Assembly: GCA_965116715.1 (NCBI GenBank)
Contig: OZ220724.1
Location: forward strand, 1,984,001 to 2,048,000
Length of the DNA stretch: 64,000 nucleotides
Direction of reading: 5' to 3'
Source: Poriferisodalis sp965116715
Lineage (GTDB): Bacteria; Actinomycetota; Acidimicrobiia; Acidimicrobiales; Poriferisodalaceae
Position 1 is the stretch's first letter. The number at the start of each line of letters is the position of its first letter. Positions 1-9,179 of this stretch are shown piece by piece. A program made the position numbers and the translations under genes. Below the pieces are notes generated by a model. It was not told where the DNA came from. It did no database searches and saw only the letters and a program-made list of their open reading frames with translations.

Positions 1-1220
1 AGACCGATCGATGTGGCCCAGTCCAAGTCGTCGGCGTGGTCGTCAAAGCCGGCGACGTCGGGTGTGACGGTGAGGTAGTAGGTGCCGGTGCTGGCGTCGA
101 AGCTCTCGACGGCCACGAAGTGGTTGCCGGTGTAGTCCGCGCGCCAGACGATCCGCGACGCCGTGGTGTAGCCGTAGTCGTCGTCGTTGACGTCCATCTC
201 GTATGCGCGGTCGTCATAGAGCGTCGCGATGGAGTCGGGCAGGGTTTCCAGCGCCACGTCGATCTCGTAGGTCGTGCCGGCTTCGGCCCAGAACACGAAG
301 AAGTCGATGTCGCCGTCGTGGTCTATCGCTCCCGGCACGGTCTCGTAGTCATCCATGTGGGTGGCCCCGTCCAGGTCGTCGGAATGGTCGTCGACGTCGG
401 CACCGGTGTCGTCATTGCCGGTGCCCGTCTCTGTGTCTTTGCCTGCGTCGTCGGGCTCGGTGGTCTCGGGACGCTTCTTGATCGTTATCTCACCCTCGCA
501 GTCGGTGACGTCGCACTCGCCGTTGGTGGCCTCGCAGTCGCAGTCGGCGTCGGCGTCGGAGAAGGTCCACTCCATTTCGAGATCGAGACCGCACGCGAAG
601 AGTGCGGCCAGCAAGTCGTCATCCTCAAGGGTCTGTTCACCTGATTCAGTCTCCGATAGCCAAGCGGCCACATTGACATCGGCCAGGAGGCGTCGCAGAC
701 AGGACCTTCTGATTTCCTTGCTCGCGTCGGCGCTCGCGCCTTCCTCTTTCGTCCAAGCGTCCGCATCTGCAACCAACGCCGAGATGAAGAGCTCCTTGGC
801 TGTCGCAGGTTCGACACACGAGGCCACCGGCTTCCAGAATCGGTCGACGCGCTCGTCATCGGACACCATGGGCTCGCCCAACACGGCTTCGAGGAGGTCG
901 TGGTCGCCGGATTCGCGAATGCAATCCTGCTCGTCGCTCAAGAAGGTGTCGAACACCTCGCGCATCGTCGTCGACTCGTCGATGTCGAAACGGTCGTCGC
1001 CGACATCAGCCTGCGCCGCCGTGTTCTCTGCGGCGGTGTCGGTGCTTGATTCGGGCTGGGCGATCTCCGCATCCAGTCCTGAATCGTCGCTGGAAGCGGC
1101 CGGTGTCGATGAGGGATCGCTGCTGCACGCGACCGCGACGATCAGCGACAGGATCCCGAGAACTCTGGGCCAGGCGGCAACGGTGCTGCGGTGCCGGTGC
1201 AGGGCGGCGTTGGTTGACAT
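1..1220 (-). CDS. Secreted lipoprotein with PPC-like domains (partial, 3' end off window)
   Basis: The gene reads leftward and runs off the left edge, so only the N-terminal ~406 residues are visible. The ATG at 1220 follows an AAGGAGAG ribosome site. The start MSTNAALHRHR leads into a hydrophobic stretch ending in a lipobox-like VAVACSSD, so export and lipid anchoring are expected. The middle is an acidic, Cys-containing helical region (FDIDESTTMREVFDTF, then several C-x-R motifs). It is followed by beta-rich modules that begin DDHxDDLxxAT and contain GDIDFFVF and TYEIDVALETLPDS, as in bacterial pre-peptidase C-terminal (PPC) domains. It is a clear paralogue of the next gene upstream (1390-3819). 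A binding or wall-associated role is inferred; there is no catalytic motif. Confidence 0.8.
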   Translation of the reverse strand, partial: MSTNAALHRHRSTVAAWPRVLGILSLIVAVACSSDPSSTPAASSDDSGLDAEIAQPESSTDTAAENTAAQADVGDDRFDIDESTTMREVFDTFLSDEQDCIRESGDHDLLEAVLGEPMVSDDERVDRFWKPVASCVEPATAKELFISALVADADAWTKEEGASADASKEIRRSCLRRLLADVNVAAWLSETESGEQTLEDDDLLAALFACGLDLEMEWTFSDADADCDCEATNGECDVTDCEGEITIKKRPETTEPDDAGKDTETGTGNDDTGADVDDHSDDLDGATHMDDYETVPGAIDHDGDIDFFVFWAEAGTTYEIDVALETLPDSIATLYDDRAYEMDVNDDDYGYTTASRIVWRADYTGNHFVAVESFDASTGTYYLTVTPDVAGFDDHADDLDWATSIG

Positions 1221-1389
1221 CGGAATCTCTCCTTCATGGGTGCCTGTTGAGAACTTGCCGTTGTGGACGGGTCGGTCCCCTAGTGATGTTCCGTTCCAGC
1301 AGGTGATGGTGTTGTCGGTTCGCAGCCCGCACATGTGGCCGCTGCCGGCGGCCTCGGGGTGAGACGGTGAGGGTGTAGGTGCCTGCGCC

Positions 1390-3819
1390 TTAGCCTTTGC
1401 CTGTGTCGTCGGGCTCGACGGTTTCAGGCAGATCGTCGGTGTCGTCGTCGAGGAATGCGGAGAGCGTGACGGTGAGGGTGTACGTGCCGGTGTCGGTGCC
1501 GGTGTACATGCCCCTGGGGCCCTGCACGGCTACGTAGTGGTCGCCGGTGTATTCCGCCCGCCAATGGATGCGCGACGCGTCCGTGTAGTTGTACTCGCCG
1601 GTGAGCTCGTAGGGACCGTCGCCATAGAGCGACGCGGTGGAGCCGGGCAGCGTTCCGAGCGCCACTTCGATCTGGTAGCGCATGCCTTGCTCGGCCCGGA
1701 ACACGAAATAGTCGGTGTCGCCTTCGACGTCTATCGCGCCGGGCACCGCCTCGCCGACGCTCACCGATGTGGCGCTGTCCGATGCGTCGGCGTGGTCGTC
1801 GAGGACGACGGTGAGGGTGTACGTGCCCCTGGAATCCCCCACGGCTACGTAATGGTCGCCGGTGTAGTCCGCCTGCCAGAGGACGCGCGACTCCCAAGTG
1901 TCATGTTCGTAACGGTCGAGATGTTGAGAGTGGGACACCAACTCGAACCCGTCAGCGTCATAGAGAATCGTTGTCGAGTTGGGCATCGATCCGAGCGCCA
2001 ATTCGATCTGGTAGCGCATGCCCTGCTCGGCCCGAAACACGAAAAAGTCGATATCACCCTCGACGAAGTCCATGTAACCCTCGTAACCCTCCACGTCTAA
2101 CGCGCCCGGCACCGCCTCGCCGACGCTCACCGATGTGGCGCTGTCCAACACGTCGGCGTGGTCATCGAGGAAGGTGTGGAGCGTGACGGTGAGGGTGTAC
2201 GTGCCCGTGGAGCCTCGCCCCCCCACGGCTACGTAATGGTCGCCGGTGTCGTCCGCCTGCCAGAGCACGCGCGACTCCCAAGGGTCATCACCCGGTGCCC
2301 CGAGGTAATCGTCGTAATAGTCGACGTCGTGAGAGTGTGACGCCAACTCGATTCCGTCAGCGTCATAGAGAGTCGTTGTGGAGTCGTGCATCGATCCGAG
2401 CGCCACGTCGATCCGGTAGCGCATGCCTTCCTCGGCCCGGAACACGAAGAAGTCGATGTCGTCATCGCCGTCTATCTCGCCGGGCATGGTCTCGCCGAGA
2501 TCCACTGATGTGGCCCGTTCCAGGACATCGGCATGGTCGTCGAGAACGGCATTGCCGGTGTCGTCCTCCGCTGGCGGCTGATCCGTGGGCTCAGACCCAT
2601 CGGTCAGCGAGGCGACGGTGAGCGAGTAGGTGCCGGTGCTGCCGGCGAAGCCCTGCACAGCCAGGTAGTAATCGCCTCGGGAGCCCGCTCTCCACTCGAT
2701 GCGCGATGCCGCCGAGTCGCCATAGTCATCGTTGAATTCGAGCTCGGTCCCGTCTGAGGCGTAGAGCGTCATGGTGGAGTCGGGCAGGGTTTCCAGCGCC
2801 ACGTCGATCTCGTAGGTCGTGCCGGCTTCGGCCGAGAACACGAAGAAGTCGATGTCGCCGTCGTGGGCTATCGCGCCCTTCGCGGTCTCGTAGACATCCA
2901 CGTATGTGGCCCTCTCGAGCACATCGGCGTGGTCATCGGCCTCGTCCGGAGCCGTTGGCCGGTCGACGGCATCGGAGTCGACGAGGATGTCCGGGGCGCA
3001 GGCGAACAAGTCGAGGGTCAGGCCGAGCAGCGGCCCCAGGCTGGCCAGCCGTGGCTCGGACTCCAGCAGGTAGTCCAGTTCAGGGTCCGATGCCAGACCG
3101 CTCCGGTAGTCGCCGGCGGCCACCTCGGCGAGGAGGCCGCGGGCACAGGACTCCTCTCCAGGTGCCAAACCGCCCATGGACGCGACAAACACGTCCGGAC
3201 TGCAGGCGAACAGGCCGAAGGTCAGGTCGGACGCTCCCATAAGGCCAGCAACGTCGAATTCCTCGACAACGTCGGACTCCGGTTCCGACACCAGAGTGGC
3301 CACATCGACGTCTGAGATGAGGTCTCGCATGCAGGCCTCCGCGTCGGCGCCGACCTGGACGCTCAGTCCCTCCTCTTCAGCAGCCGCAACCAGGGTCGCC
3401 TTCGCGAGCGACAAGAAGAACTCACGGGCGTTTTCGGGGTCGAGACACAACAGGATCGCCGTGCCCGACAACTGGTTGTCGGACAGCAAAGGCGTGTCCA
3501 GCTCCGACTCCAGCACATCATCAGCGAAAGCCTCGCGGATGCAGGCCTGCTCGGTGCCGGAGAGAGCGTCGAAGACTTCGCGCATCGTCGTTGCCGCGTC
3601 GATGTCAAAGCGTCCGGCGCCTCCGTCATCCTGCACGGCGTCGACCTCGACGGCGCTCTGGGTGCTCGATGCTTCCTGGTTGGCGTCCGCGGTCGGTGCT
3701 GCCCCGACGGGGTCGGAAGCGTCTGGTGCCGGGTCACTGCTGCAAGCGGCCAACATGACACCAAGGGCCAGGAGCCCCAAACCCCGCGCCAAGCGAGCGC
3801 AGCACCGTCTTGCTGTCAA
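1390..3819 (-). CDS. Lipoprotein with four tandem PPC-like domains
   Basis: The protein has 809 aa. I start it at the TTG at 3819, whose TG lies inside the TGA stop of the upstream gene (TTGA overlap). This gives a compact lipoprotein signal, LTARRCCARLARG followed by LLALGVMLAACSSD. Longer in-frame starts would overlap the upstream gene by about 170 nt. Residues ~60-310 form a Cys-containing domain with repeated LFACxPD motifs. Then come four PPC-like modules (roughly 2610-2935, 2190-2540, 1810-2165 and 1455-1800 in DNA), each with DDHAD, IDFFVFRAE (DYFVF in the last), the Y-I-(D/E)-(V/L)-A-L strand and a YTGDHYVAV-type strand. The C-terminus is acidic. It is paralogous to the downstream partial gene. 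The fold is recognised; the ligand is unknown. Confidence 0.85.
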   Translation of the reverse strand: MTARRCCARLARGLGLLALGVMLAACSSDPAPDASDPVGAAPTADANQEASSTQSAVEVDAVQDDGGAGRFDIDAATTMREVFDALSGTEQACIREAFADDVLESELDTPLLSDNQLSGTAILLCLDPENAREFFLSLAKATLVAAAEEEGLSVQVGADAEACMRDLISDVDVATLVSEPESDVVEEFDVAGLMGASDLTFGLFACSPDVFVASMGGLAPGEESCARGLLAEVAAGDYRSGLASDPELDYLLESEPRLASLGPLLGLTLDLFACAPDILVDSDAVDRPTAPDEADDHADVLERATYVDVYETAKGAIAHDGDIDFFVFSAEAGTTYEIDVALETLPDSTMTLYASDGTELEFNDDYGDSAASRIEWRAGSRGDYYLAVQGFAGSTGTYSLTVASLTDGSEPTDQPPAEDDTGNAVLDDHADVLERATSVDLGETMPGEIDGDDDIDFFVFRAEEGMRYRIDVALGSMHDSTTTLYDADGIELASHSHDVDYYDDYLGAPGDDPWESRVLWQADDTGDHYVAVGGRGSTGTYTLTVTLHTFLDDHADVLDSATSVSVGEAVPGALDVEGYEGYMDFVEGDIDFFVFRAEQGMRYQIELALGSMPNSTTILYDADGFELVSHSQHLDRYEHDTWESRVLWQADYTGDHYVAVGDSRGTYTLTVVLDDHADASDSATSVSVGEAVPGAIDVEGDTDYFVFRAEQGMRYQIEVALGTLPGSTASLYGDGPYELTGEYNYTDASRIHWRAEYTGDHYVAVQGPRGMYTGTDTGTYTLTVTLSAFLDDDTDDLPETVEPDDTGKG

Positions 3820-6800
3820 GACTGCGACGGTGTGGCGGTCATGACCGGCGCATAACTGCCTTGGCCGCGCGAGTTCCATGCCGCTATGGAGAATTGGTAT
3901 TCGACGCCGTTCTCCAAGCTGGCGATCGTCGCTTGAGTCGCTTCGCCGTCGGGGATGCCCGGGAGATTCCACTCTCCGTCTCCGCTCCGCCAAGCCAAGG
4001 TGTAATGCGTGATGGAATCACCGTTGTCGTCGGGTGCGTCCCATTCGACGGTGACCTGCCCGTCACCGGGTGTGAGCCGCAGATTGCCGGGCGCAAGGGG
4101 CACGCCGGCTATAACGGTGGCGGACGAACTGTTGCCGTAGCCATTAGCGTTCCACGCGTAGACCTCCACCTTGTATTCGACACCGTTCGTCAAGCCGGTG
4201 ATCGTCCAATCCCGTACATCGGAGCCGAGGTTGCTCACGCCATCCCACGTCGCCTCAGTCGACGGCACATCCACGTCATCTGTCCACCACACAAAGTATT
4301 TGACAACGGATGAGGGGTTGTCGTCGGGCTCGTCCCATTCGACAGTGATCTGCCCGTCGCCGGGCGCGAGCTGCAGATTGGCGGGCGCGCCTGGCACTTG
4401 CGAGTCGGCCATCGGCGTCGCAGTGGCGATCGGCGACCAGTCGCTCCTGCCCTGGGAACCTACGGCTCGTACACGGAACCCGAACTCGACGCCGTTCTCG
4501 ACGCCCCATTCCGAGTCGAATGCCACACTCCGTTCAGTGATCAAGGGGCTCCATGTGGTCTGCCACGAATAGTCCTCCTCCGCCCATTGACCATTGCTAT
4601 AGCCACGCACCTCGAAGCCGAGGACGGGTATGCCGTTGTCGTCGGGCTCGTCCCATTCGACGGTGATCTGCCCGTCGCCGGGTGTGAGCCGCGGCTGGGC
4701 GGGCGCGTTCGGCCGCGGCGCAGTCGCCGACGGCGTCGCACTGGCGAGAGGCGACCAGTCGCCCGTTCCCTCGGCGTTCTTGGCTCGAGCCCGAAACTCG
4801 TATTCGATGCCGTTGTCCAAGTCGGTGAAGAGGTAATACACCGCCCCGTCGCCCCCGTACGCGGTTGCCGCCACCAAGACTCCGTTGCGATAGAGCTCCG
4901 AGTCGTAGCCGGTGATGGGTGAGCCGTTGTCGTCGGGCTCGTCCCATTCGACGGTGATCTGCTGGTAGCCGGGTGTGAGCTGCGGCCGTGCGGGAGCGTC
5001 TGGCGGTTGCGCGTCTGCTGTCGGCGTCGCAGTGGCGATCGGCGACCTGTCGCTGACGCCCTCAGCGTTTATGGCTTGAACGTAGAACTGGTACTCGATG
5101 CCGTTGTCCAAGCCAGTGATCGTGCGCTGCGTGGACAACGTGGGCCAGCCGAGGAGCTTGAAATTTCCGACTCCCGTGCGCCTGTAGAACGCGGCATATC
5201 TGGTGATGGGTGAGCCGTTGTCGTCGGGTGCGTCCCATTCGACGGTGATCTGCCCGTCGCCGGGCGTGAGCCGCAGATTGCCGGGCGCGTCCGGCGGCTG
5301 CGCGTCTGCCGTCGGCGTTGCAGTGGCAGTCGAGACATCGCTGGCGCCCTCATCGTTGTCCGCGGCGACGAAGACTTCGTACTCGACCCCGTTTTCCAGG
5401 CCGGAGATCGTCCAACTCCGCGCAGTTGCGCTGGGGTAATACTCAACTATGTCATCGTCATCTCCACCTACCGGCAGATAAGCGACCCAGTAGTTGGTGA
5501 TGGGTGAGCCGTTGTCGTCGGGTGCGTCCCATTCGACGGTGATCTGCCCGTCGCCGGGTGTGAGCCGCAGATTGCCGGGCGCGTCCGGCGGTCGCCCGGG
5601 CCAGTCAAGCTCCCACGAGGCGACACCGTCGACGGTGACGTACACGCTGTTGCCAGGCAGGGCGTAGCGGCACACTCGGTCCAGTTCGGTCGAGGTGCCA
5701 GTCGCGAGTTCTTCGCGGTCGCTGTTCAGCTTCACCGTTCGTATGCGCCATGCGCGGTCGTCATTTGAACCTGAGGTATGGCACGTCACCGCCACCGACG
5801 ACGGAAGCTCTCCCTCAGTGAATTCCACATCGATGTCAAACCACGCGCAATCATCGATGTCCTGATAATTCACGCAGCCATTACTCGACGCACCTTGGTA
5901 CAGATAAACTGAACTCACCGAGGCAGTGACCGCCGAAACGCTTGGCGTTCCAGTCAGTACGAGCGGTTCGCTTTGACCTGCTTCGTTGGCGGCCCGAATC
6001 TCAATAGTGTATTCCTGACCGTTTGTGAGCGAATCAAGTGCAATGCTCACGGCATTGGTCGATGCAGTTCGCACCACTACGCCCAAACGCTTGAGCGTCA
6101 CGCGGTATTCGTCGATGCCGCCTCCGTCGTCGCTCGGAGGCAGCCACGAGACCACAATCCGGCCGTCTTCCGATACGACAGAATCGCTGGCCGACGTAGG
6201 CGCTGACGGCACTGACAGGTCTTCGCCTTGCCCGAAGTCGCAGGCTGGCCCGAGCGGAGGCTTCGGCCCGCGTGGCCACCCGAGCAACTCGCGCTGACCG
6301 CATGCAACCCATATTTGACTCGTATCCACGCCGTACTGGGTGCCTTTGTCACAGTACGACATGATGGAGCACTTCGAGGCATACTTCTTCTGCTGGTCAT
6401 ATGGATCATCGGCGAGTTCTGGAACGTAGACCTTTTCGCTGTGACCCTTTCGATACCAAATTGTGTCTTGGTGGACATGGCCCAAGCGAAAGATGCTGTG
6501 GCCGATTTCATGGGCGACAGTGTTGTAGAACGCGTTGCTGCCTCGAGAGGTGTCGCCGACTCTATCTTGGAAGAAACTGCGCAGGGGTTGAGTAGCAAAT
6601 CCGTCAAAGTATGCCCAGCCACCGAGACCTCCCAACGGCAGGTCAACAAAGACGTAGATGTAGGGATTACTGCTGCCAGCAATCGCTCGCGCTTCAGCCT
6701 CGCATGCGCGAGTTGTTTCGTCACTGGCCGAGAATGCGTGCCCCCAAGTAGGCACGCCCGATTTGGCTCCGTAGCTCGTTCCGGTACTGTCATTTATTCC

Positions 6801-7904
6801 GTCAATGATCCCACCTCGAGAGAATGCCAATTGCACTGTCTCCGAGGACTGATGATCGAAGAACGAGGCCACCTTTTGGTTGAGCGCAACAATTTCAGCA
6901 TCCAAAAAACCGAGTGTGAACTTCTTGCTCGCTGACGCGCAGATGAACGTCAGCACGTCAAAGCCGCCTCTGCTGGCTCGCGCTTCGAGGCCCTCCATCT
7001 GATACGCCGTCGGCGGCACCACATGGTCGCGGAGTGTCGCCACGCCGCCACGACGACCCGCCAGACCAACTATCCGTTCCGCCACCGCTGCTTGGGTGGC
7101 CCAGCGATCCGCACCAAAGGCACGAGTTGGTGCAGCAAGGTTGAAATATCGCCTCGCCCATGAATCGGGTATCGCTGCCGGACCGCCGACGATGATGTGC
7201 TCGTCGGCACTGCCGGCAGCACGTCTCGCTTGCGCCGTGGGAGCGTCCGATACCGACGGATCGCCCGCATCAATGAGGCATCGGCCTGTGCTGTTCGCAC
7301 CCGTCGTCGCGTACGCCTCGGTGAGCATGTTCGCGGCAGCGCGGTCCTCTCGAACGCTCAGCTTCGCCAGCACAGCGGTCCCGGCACAGTCGCCATTCGC
7401 AGGAATTCCCATGGGTGTGTCTTCGCTCGGGTCATACGGCTGGACGGCCTCCCCACGCGCCAATGCGACGATCGCCGCAGCTACGTTGGCTTGGGTGGCC
7501 CAACGGTCGGCCCCAGCGACGCGCGTGAATGCCGACAGGCCCAGTCGGTCCCGCAGCCAAGTGTCAGGCAGCGCTGCGGGTCCGCCCACCACAAACACCT
7601 GGGTTGCGTCGGCGAGGTCAACGCGGCTGCGGGAGGGCACCCGGCCCGTCGCGGGGTCGCCTGCATCGATCAGACAACGCTCGCCCAGCCCGAGCGCGAC
7701 AGCGGCTTCCGCAAGCATATTGGCTGCTGCGCGATCCTCTGTCTGTCTCAGTTTCACGACCACCGCCGCGCCCTCGCAATCGCCGTTCGGTGGCGGTTGA
7801 GGAACCTGCGCCGCAGCTCCTTGGGCGAACGCCAACAGAGCAACCGTCGAAGCCAGCAGTGAGACAGCAGCAGCGCCAAGGTGCCGTCGGCCCGCCCGCA
7901 TCAC
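3816..7904 (-). CDS. Secreted CWB2 / metzincin-like peptidase / Fn3 multidomain protein
   Basis: The protein has 1362 aa. A signal peptide (~1-33) precedes two CWB2-like units: residues ~40-150 contain VFVVGGPAALPD and RVAGADRWATQ, and residues ~170-275 contain HIIVGGPAAIPD and AFGADRWATQ. A peptidase domain follows at ~300-560, with HEIGHSIFRLGH at 465-476 and a Met-turn-like CSIMSYC. The last His is one residue further out than in the metzincin consensus HExxHxxGxxH. Then there is one Fn3 domain, a Cys-containing beta domain and six more Fn3 domains with PGDGQITVEW strands, seven in all. The likely role is a wall-attached protease or adhesin. The GTG at 7904 has no Shine-Dalgarno (SD) sequence because a 13-nt C run (sense strand) lies 12 nt upstream, so the start is uncertain. 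The 3' end overlaps the next gene. Confidence 0.88.
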   Translation of the reverse strand: MMRAGRRHLGAAAVSLLASTVALLAFAQGAAAQVPQPPPNGDCEGAAVVVKLRQTEDRAAANMLAEAAVALGLGERCLIDAGDPATGRVPSRSRVDLADATQVFVVGGPAALPDTWLRDRLGLSAFTRVAGADRWATQANVAAAIVALARGEAVQPYDPSEDTPMGIPANGDCAGTAVLAKLSVREDRAAANMLTEAYATTGANSTGRCLIDAGDPSVSDAPTAQARRAAGSADEHIIVGGPAAIPDSWARRYFNLAAPTRAFGADRWATQAAVAERIVGLAGRRGGVATLRDHVVPPTAYQMEGLEARASRGGFDVLTFICASASKKFTLGFLDAEIVALNQKVASFFDHQSSETVQLAFSRGGIIDGINDSTGTSYGAKSGVPTWGHAFSASDETTRACEAEARAIAGSSNPYIYVFVDLPLGGLGGWAYFDGFATQPLRSFFQDRVGDTSRGSNAFYNTVAHEIGHSIFRLGHVHQDTIWYRKGHSEKVYVPELADDPYDQQKKYASKCSIMSYCDKGTQYGVDTSQIWVACGQRELLGWPRGPKPPLGPACDFGQGEDLSVPSAPTSASDSVVSEDGRIVVSWLPPSDDGGGIDEYRVTLKRLGVVVRTASTNAVSIALDSLTNGQEYTIEIRAANEAGQSEPLVLTGTPSVSAVTASVSSVYLYQGASSNGCVNYQDIDDCAWFDIDVEFTEGELPSSVAVTCHTSGSNDDRAWRIRTVKLNSDREELATGTSTELDRVCRYALPGNSVYVTVDGVASWELDWPGRPPDAPGNLRLTPGDGQITVEWDAPDDNGSPITNYWVAYLPVGGDDDDIVEYYPSATARSWTISGLENGVEYEVFVAADNDEGASDVSTATATPTADAQPPDAPGNLRLTPGDGQITVEWDAPDDNGSPITRYAAFYRRTGVGNFKLLGWPTLSTQRTITGLDNGIEYQFYVQAINAEGVSDRSPIATATPTADAQPPDAPARPQLTPGYQQITVEWDEPDDNGSPITGYDSELYRNGVLVAATAYGGDGAVYYLFTDLDNGIEYEFRARAKNAEGTGDWSPLASATPSATAPRPNAPAQPRLTPGDGQITVEWDEPDDNGIPVLGFEVRGYSNGQWAEEDYSWQTTWSPLITERSVAFDSEWGVENGVEFGFRVRAVGSQGRSDWSPIATATPMADSQVPGAPANLQLAPGDGQITVEWDEPDDNPSSVVKYFVWWTDDVDVPSTEATWDGVSNLGSDVRDWTITGLTNGVEYKVEVYAWNANGYGNSSSATVIAGVPLAPGNLRLTPGDGQVTVEWDAPDDNGDSITHYTLAWRSGDGEWNLPGIPDGEATQATIASLENGVEYQFSIAAWNSRGQGSYAPVMTATPSQS
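5201..5297. repeat. Near-identical 97-nt Fn3 boundary repeat, copy A
   Basis: This 97-nt stretch matches 5495-5591 with one mismatch (C/T) at a spacing of 294 nt, which is 98 codons or one Fn3 domain. It spans the junction between successive Fn3 domains of the 1362-aa protein. Weaker copies recur at the other Fn3 junctions. Such identity suggests recent duplication or conversion of Fn3 units. Confidence 0.9.
5495..5591. repeat. Near-identical 97-nt Fn3 boundary repeat, copy B
   Basis: Second copy of the 97-nt Fn3 junction repeat, with one mismatch to 5201-5297. In-frame recombination between the two would remove or add exactly one Fn3 domain. Confidence 0.9.
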
Positions 7905-7916
7905 GCGCGCACAAGC

Positions 7917-7929
7917 GGGGGGGGGGGGG
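7917..7929. repeat. 13-bp poly-G/poly-C tract upstream of the metalloprotease gene
   Basis: Thirteen consecutive G on the plus strand (C in the sense of the gene starting at 7904) end 12 nt before that GTG. In the present length the gene frame meets a stop (7944-7946) upstream of the tract. An ATG at 7969 reads through the tract into a TGA right at the GTG start. With 14 or 11 C the same ATG would be in frame with the protein. This is the layout of a slipped-strand (phase-variable) site, but homopolymer miscounting in the assembly is possible. Confidence 0.9.
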
Positions 7930-8070
7930 CAACCGGCGATGGCTCAGCTTGCTGGGAACTCACACCCATACCTCACAGTGGCGTAGATAGCAGCGGCCAC
8001 TACTGTAGATCATCGAGATTCTGGCGGTTCACCTTGCGACGTTCCTGCAACAGTCGCGTGCGGACCGTGA

Positions 8071-8322
8071 CAGCGGAGCGGGCTTTGGCGGCGTCGTGTC
8101 GGCCTCGATGACGTCAACGTCGCCATCGACGCCGCAGACGACAGCTCGAACGCCGCTGGGGATGACAGCTCGGGGATCTTGATCACCCGCTACGGCGGTG
8201 GGGGCCGATACGAGACGCCGCTGCTCATCGCCGAGGCGGTGGTTGAAGAGGGCGTCGGCTCCGGAGTGCTAGCTGCGCTCGACGGTGCCGGCCTGTCGGC
8301 CGAGCGCCTCGCGGGCACTTAG
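8071..8322 (+). pseudogene. Remnant of a CWB2 surface-protein gene
   Basis: The frame that opens after the TGA at 8068-8070 and ends at the TAG at 8320-8322 has no good start. It reads WRRRVGLDDVNVAIDAADD, then ILITRYGGGGRYETPLLIA and GVLAALDGAGLSAERLAG. These pieces align in order with the intact CWB2 protein at 28993-32301 (MRRVG..., HDVAVDVADD, RVRYGGPDRYATSLLIAEA, GVLAALDEAGVSAERVAG). The signal peptide and about 85 residues between the second and third blocks are missing, and the rest of the gene is absent. It is therefore a multiply deleted fragment. Its stop codon overlaps the stop of the convergent TerC gene. Confidence 0.75.
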
Positions 8323-9140
8323 GGCGCAGACGGTGTTTCTGCGGCCGGTGGGTCGTCGGCATCGCTGGCGTCACCGGCAGCGGCGAACTCGGGCATGCGG
8401 CGCTCGTGGAATTCGACGGGCGGGGTGCGGGACTGGCGGTTGCGCTTCATCCGCAGGTTGAGCGCTTCCACCAGCACGGCGAAGCCCATGGCGAAGTAGA
8501 TGTAGCCCTTCGGGATGTGGAACTCGGCACCTTCGGCAACCAGGGACATGCCGATGAGCAGCAGGAACGCCAGCGCCAGCATCTTGACCGTCGGGTGCTT
8601 GCCCACGAAGCGCATCACCGGCCCTGACGACCACAGCATCACGCCGACTGCGATGACCACCGCAGCGATCATCACGCCGACATGGTCGGCCATGCCCACC
8701 GCGGTGATGACCGAGTCGAGGCTGAACACCAGGTCCAGCAGCAGGATCTGGAGAATCACCTTGGTGAACGAGGTGCCGGCGCGGGCCTCATCGCCGTGAT
8801 GGTCGTCGCCCTCGAGCTTGTGATGGATCTCGAACGTGGCCTTGCCGAGCAGGAATAACCCGCCGCCCAGCAGGATCAGGTCGCGCCCCGACAGCTCATG
8901 GCCGAACACCGAGAACAGCGGCGTCGTCAGCCGCACGATCCACGAGATGCCGAGCAGCAGGAGCACCCGCATCCCCATGGCCAGCGACAGGCCTACGACC
9001 CGGGCGCGCTCGGCGTCCTTGCCGCCCAGCCTGCCAGCCAGTATCGAGATGAAGATCACGTTGTCGATGCCGAGCACGATCTCGAGCACCGTCAGCGTGA
9101 CCAGCGAGATCCAAATGTCCGGAGCAGTCACCCAGTCCAC
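8319..9140 (-). CDS. TerC family integral membrane protein
   Basis: The protein has 273 aa and a GTG start. It has about seven hydrophobic segments and the two acidic membrane signatures of the TerC/Alx/YkoY family: VLEIVLGIDNVIFISIL near the N-terminus and LDLVFSLDSVITAVGMA in the middle. Family members are inner-membrane proteins linked to metal-ion (often Mn) export or homeostasis and historically to tellurite resistance. A His-rich loop (GDDHHGD, ~120) and an acidic, Ala/Pro-rich cytoplasmic tail of ~40 residues are visible. The exact substrate cannot be read from the sequence. It is convergent with the CWB2 remnant and shares stop-codon bases with it. Confidence 0.92.
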   Translation of the reverse strand: MDWVTAPDIWISLVTLTVLEIVLGIDNVIFISILAGRLGGKDAERARVVGLSLAMGMRVLLLLGISWIVRLTTPLFSVFGHELSGRDLILLGGGLFLLGKATFEIHHKLEGDDHHGDEARAGTSFTKVILQILLLDLVFSLDSVITAVGMADHVGVMIAAVVIAVGVMLWSSGPVMRFVGKHPTVKMLALAFLLLIGMSLVAEGAEFHIPKGYIYFAMGFAVLVEALNLRMKRNRQSRTPPVEFHERRMPEFAAAGDASDADDPPAAETPSAP

Positions 9141-9179
9141 GACTGCACACGCTAGGGCGAGGGCGCGACCCCGCGGCTG

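Noticed and set aside
355..1362. 335-codon plus-strand frame near the left edge
   Set aside because: Antisense to the partial lipoprotein, whose ribosome site, lipobox and paralogue prove the minus-strand frame.
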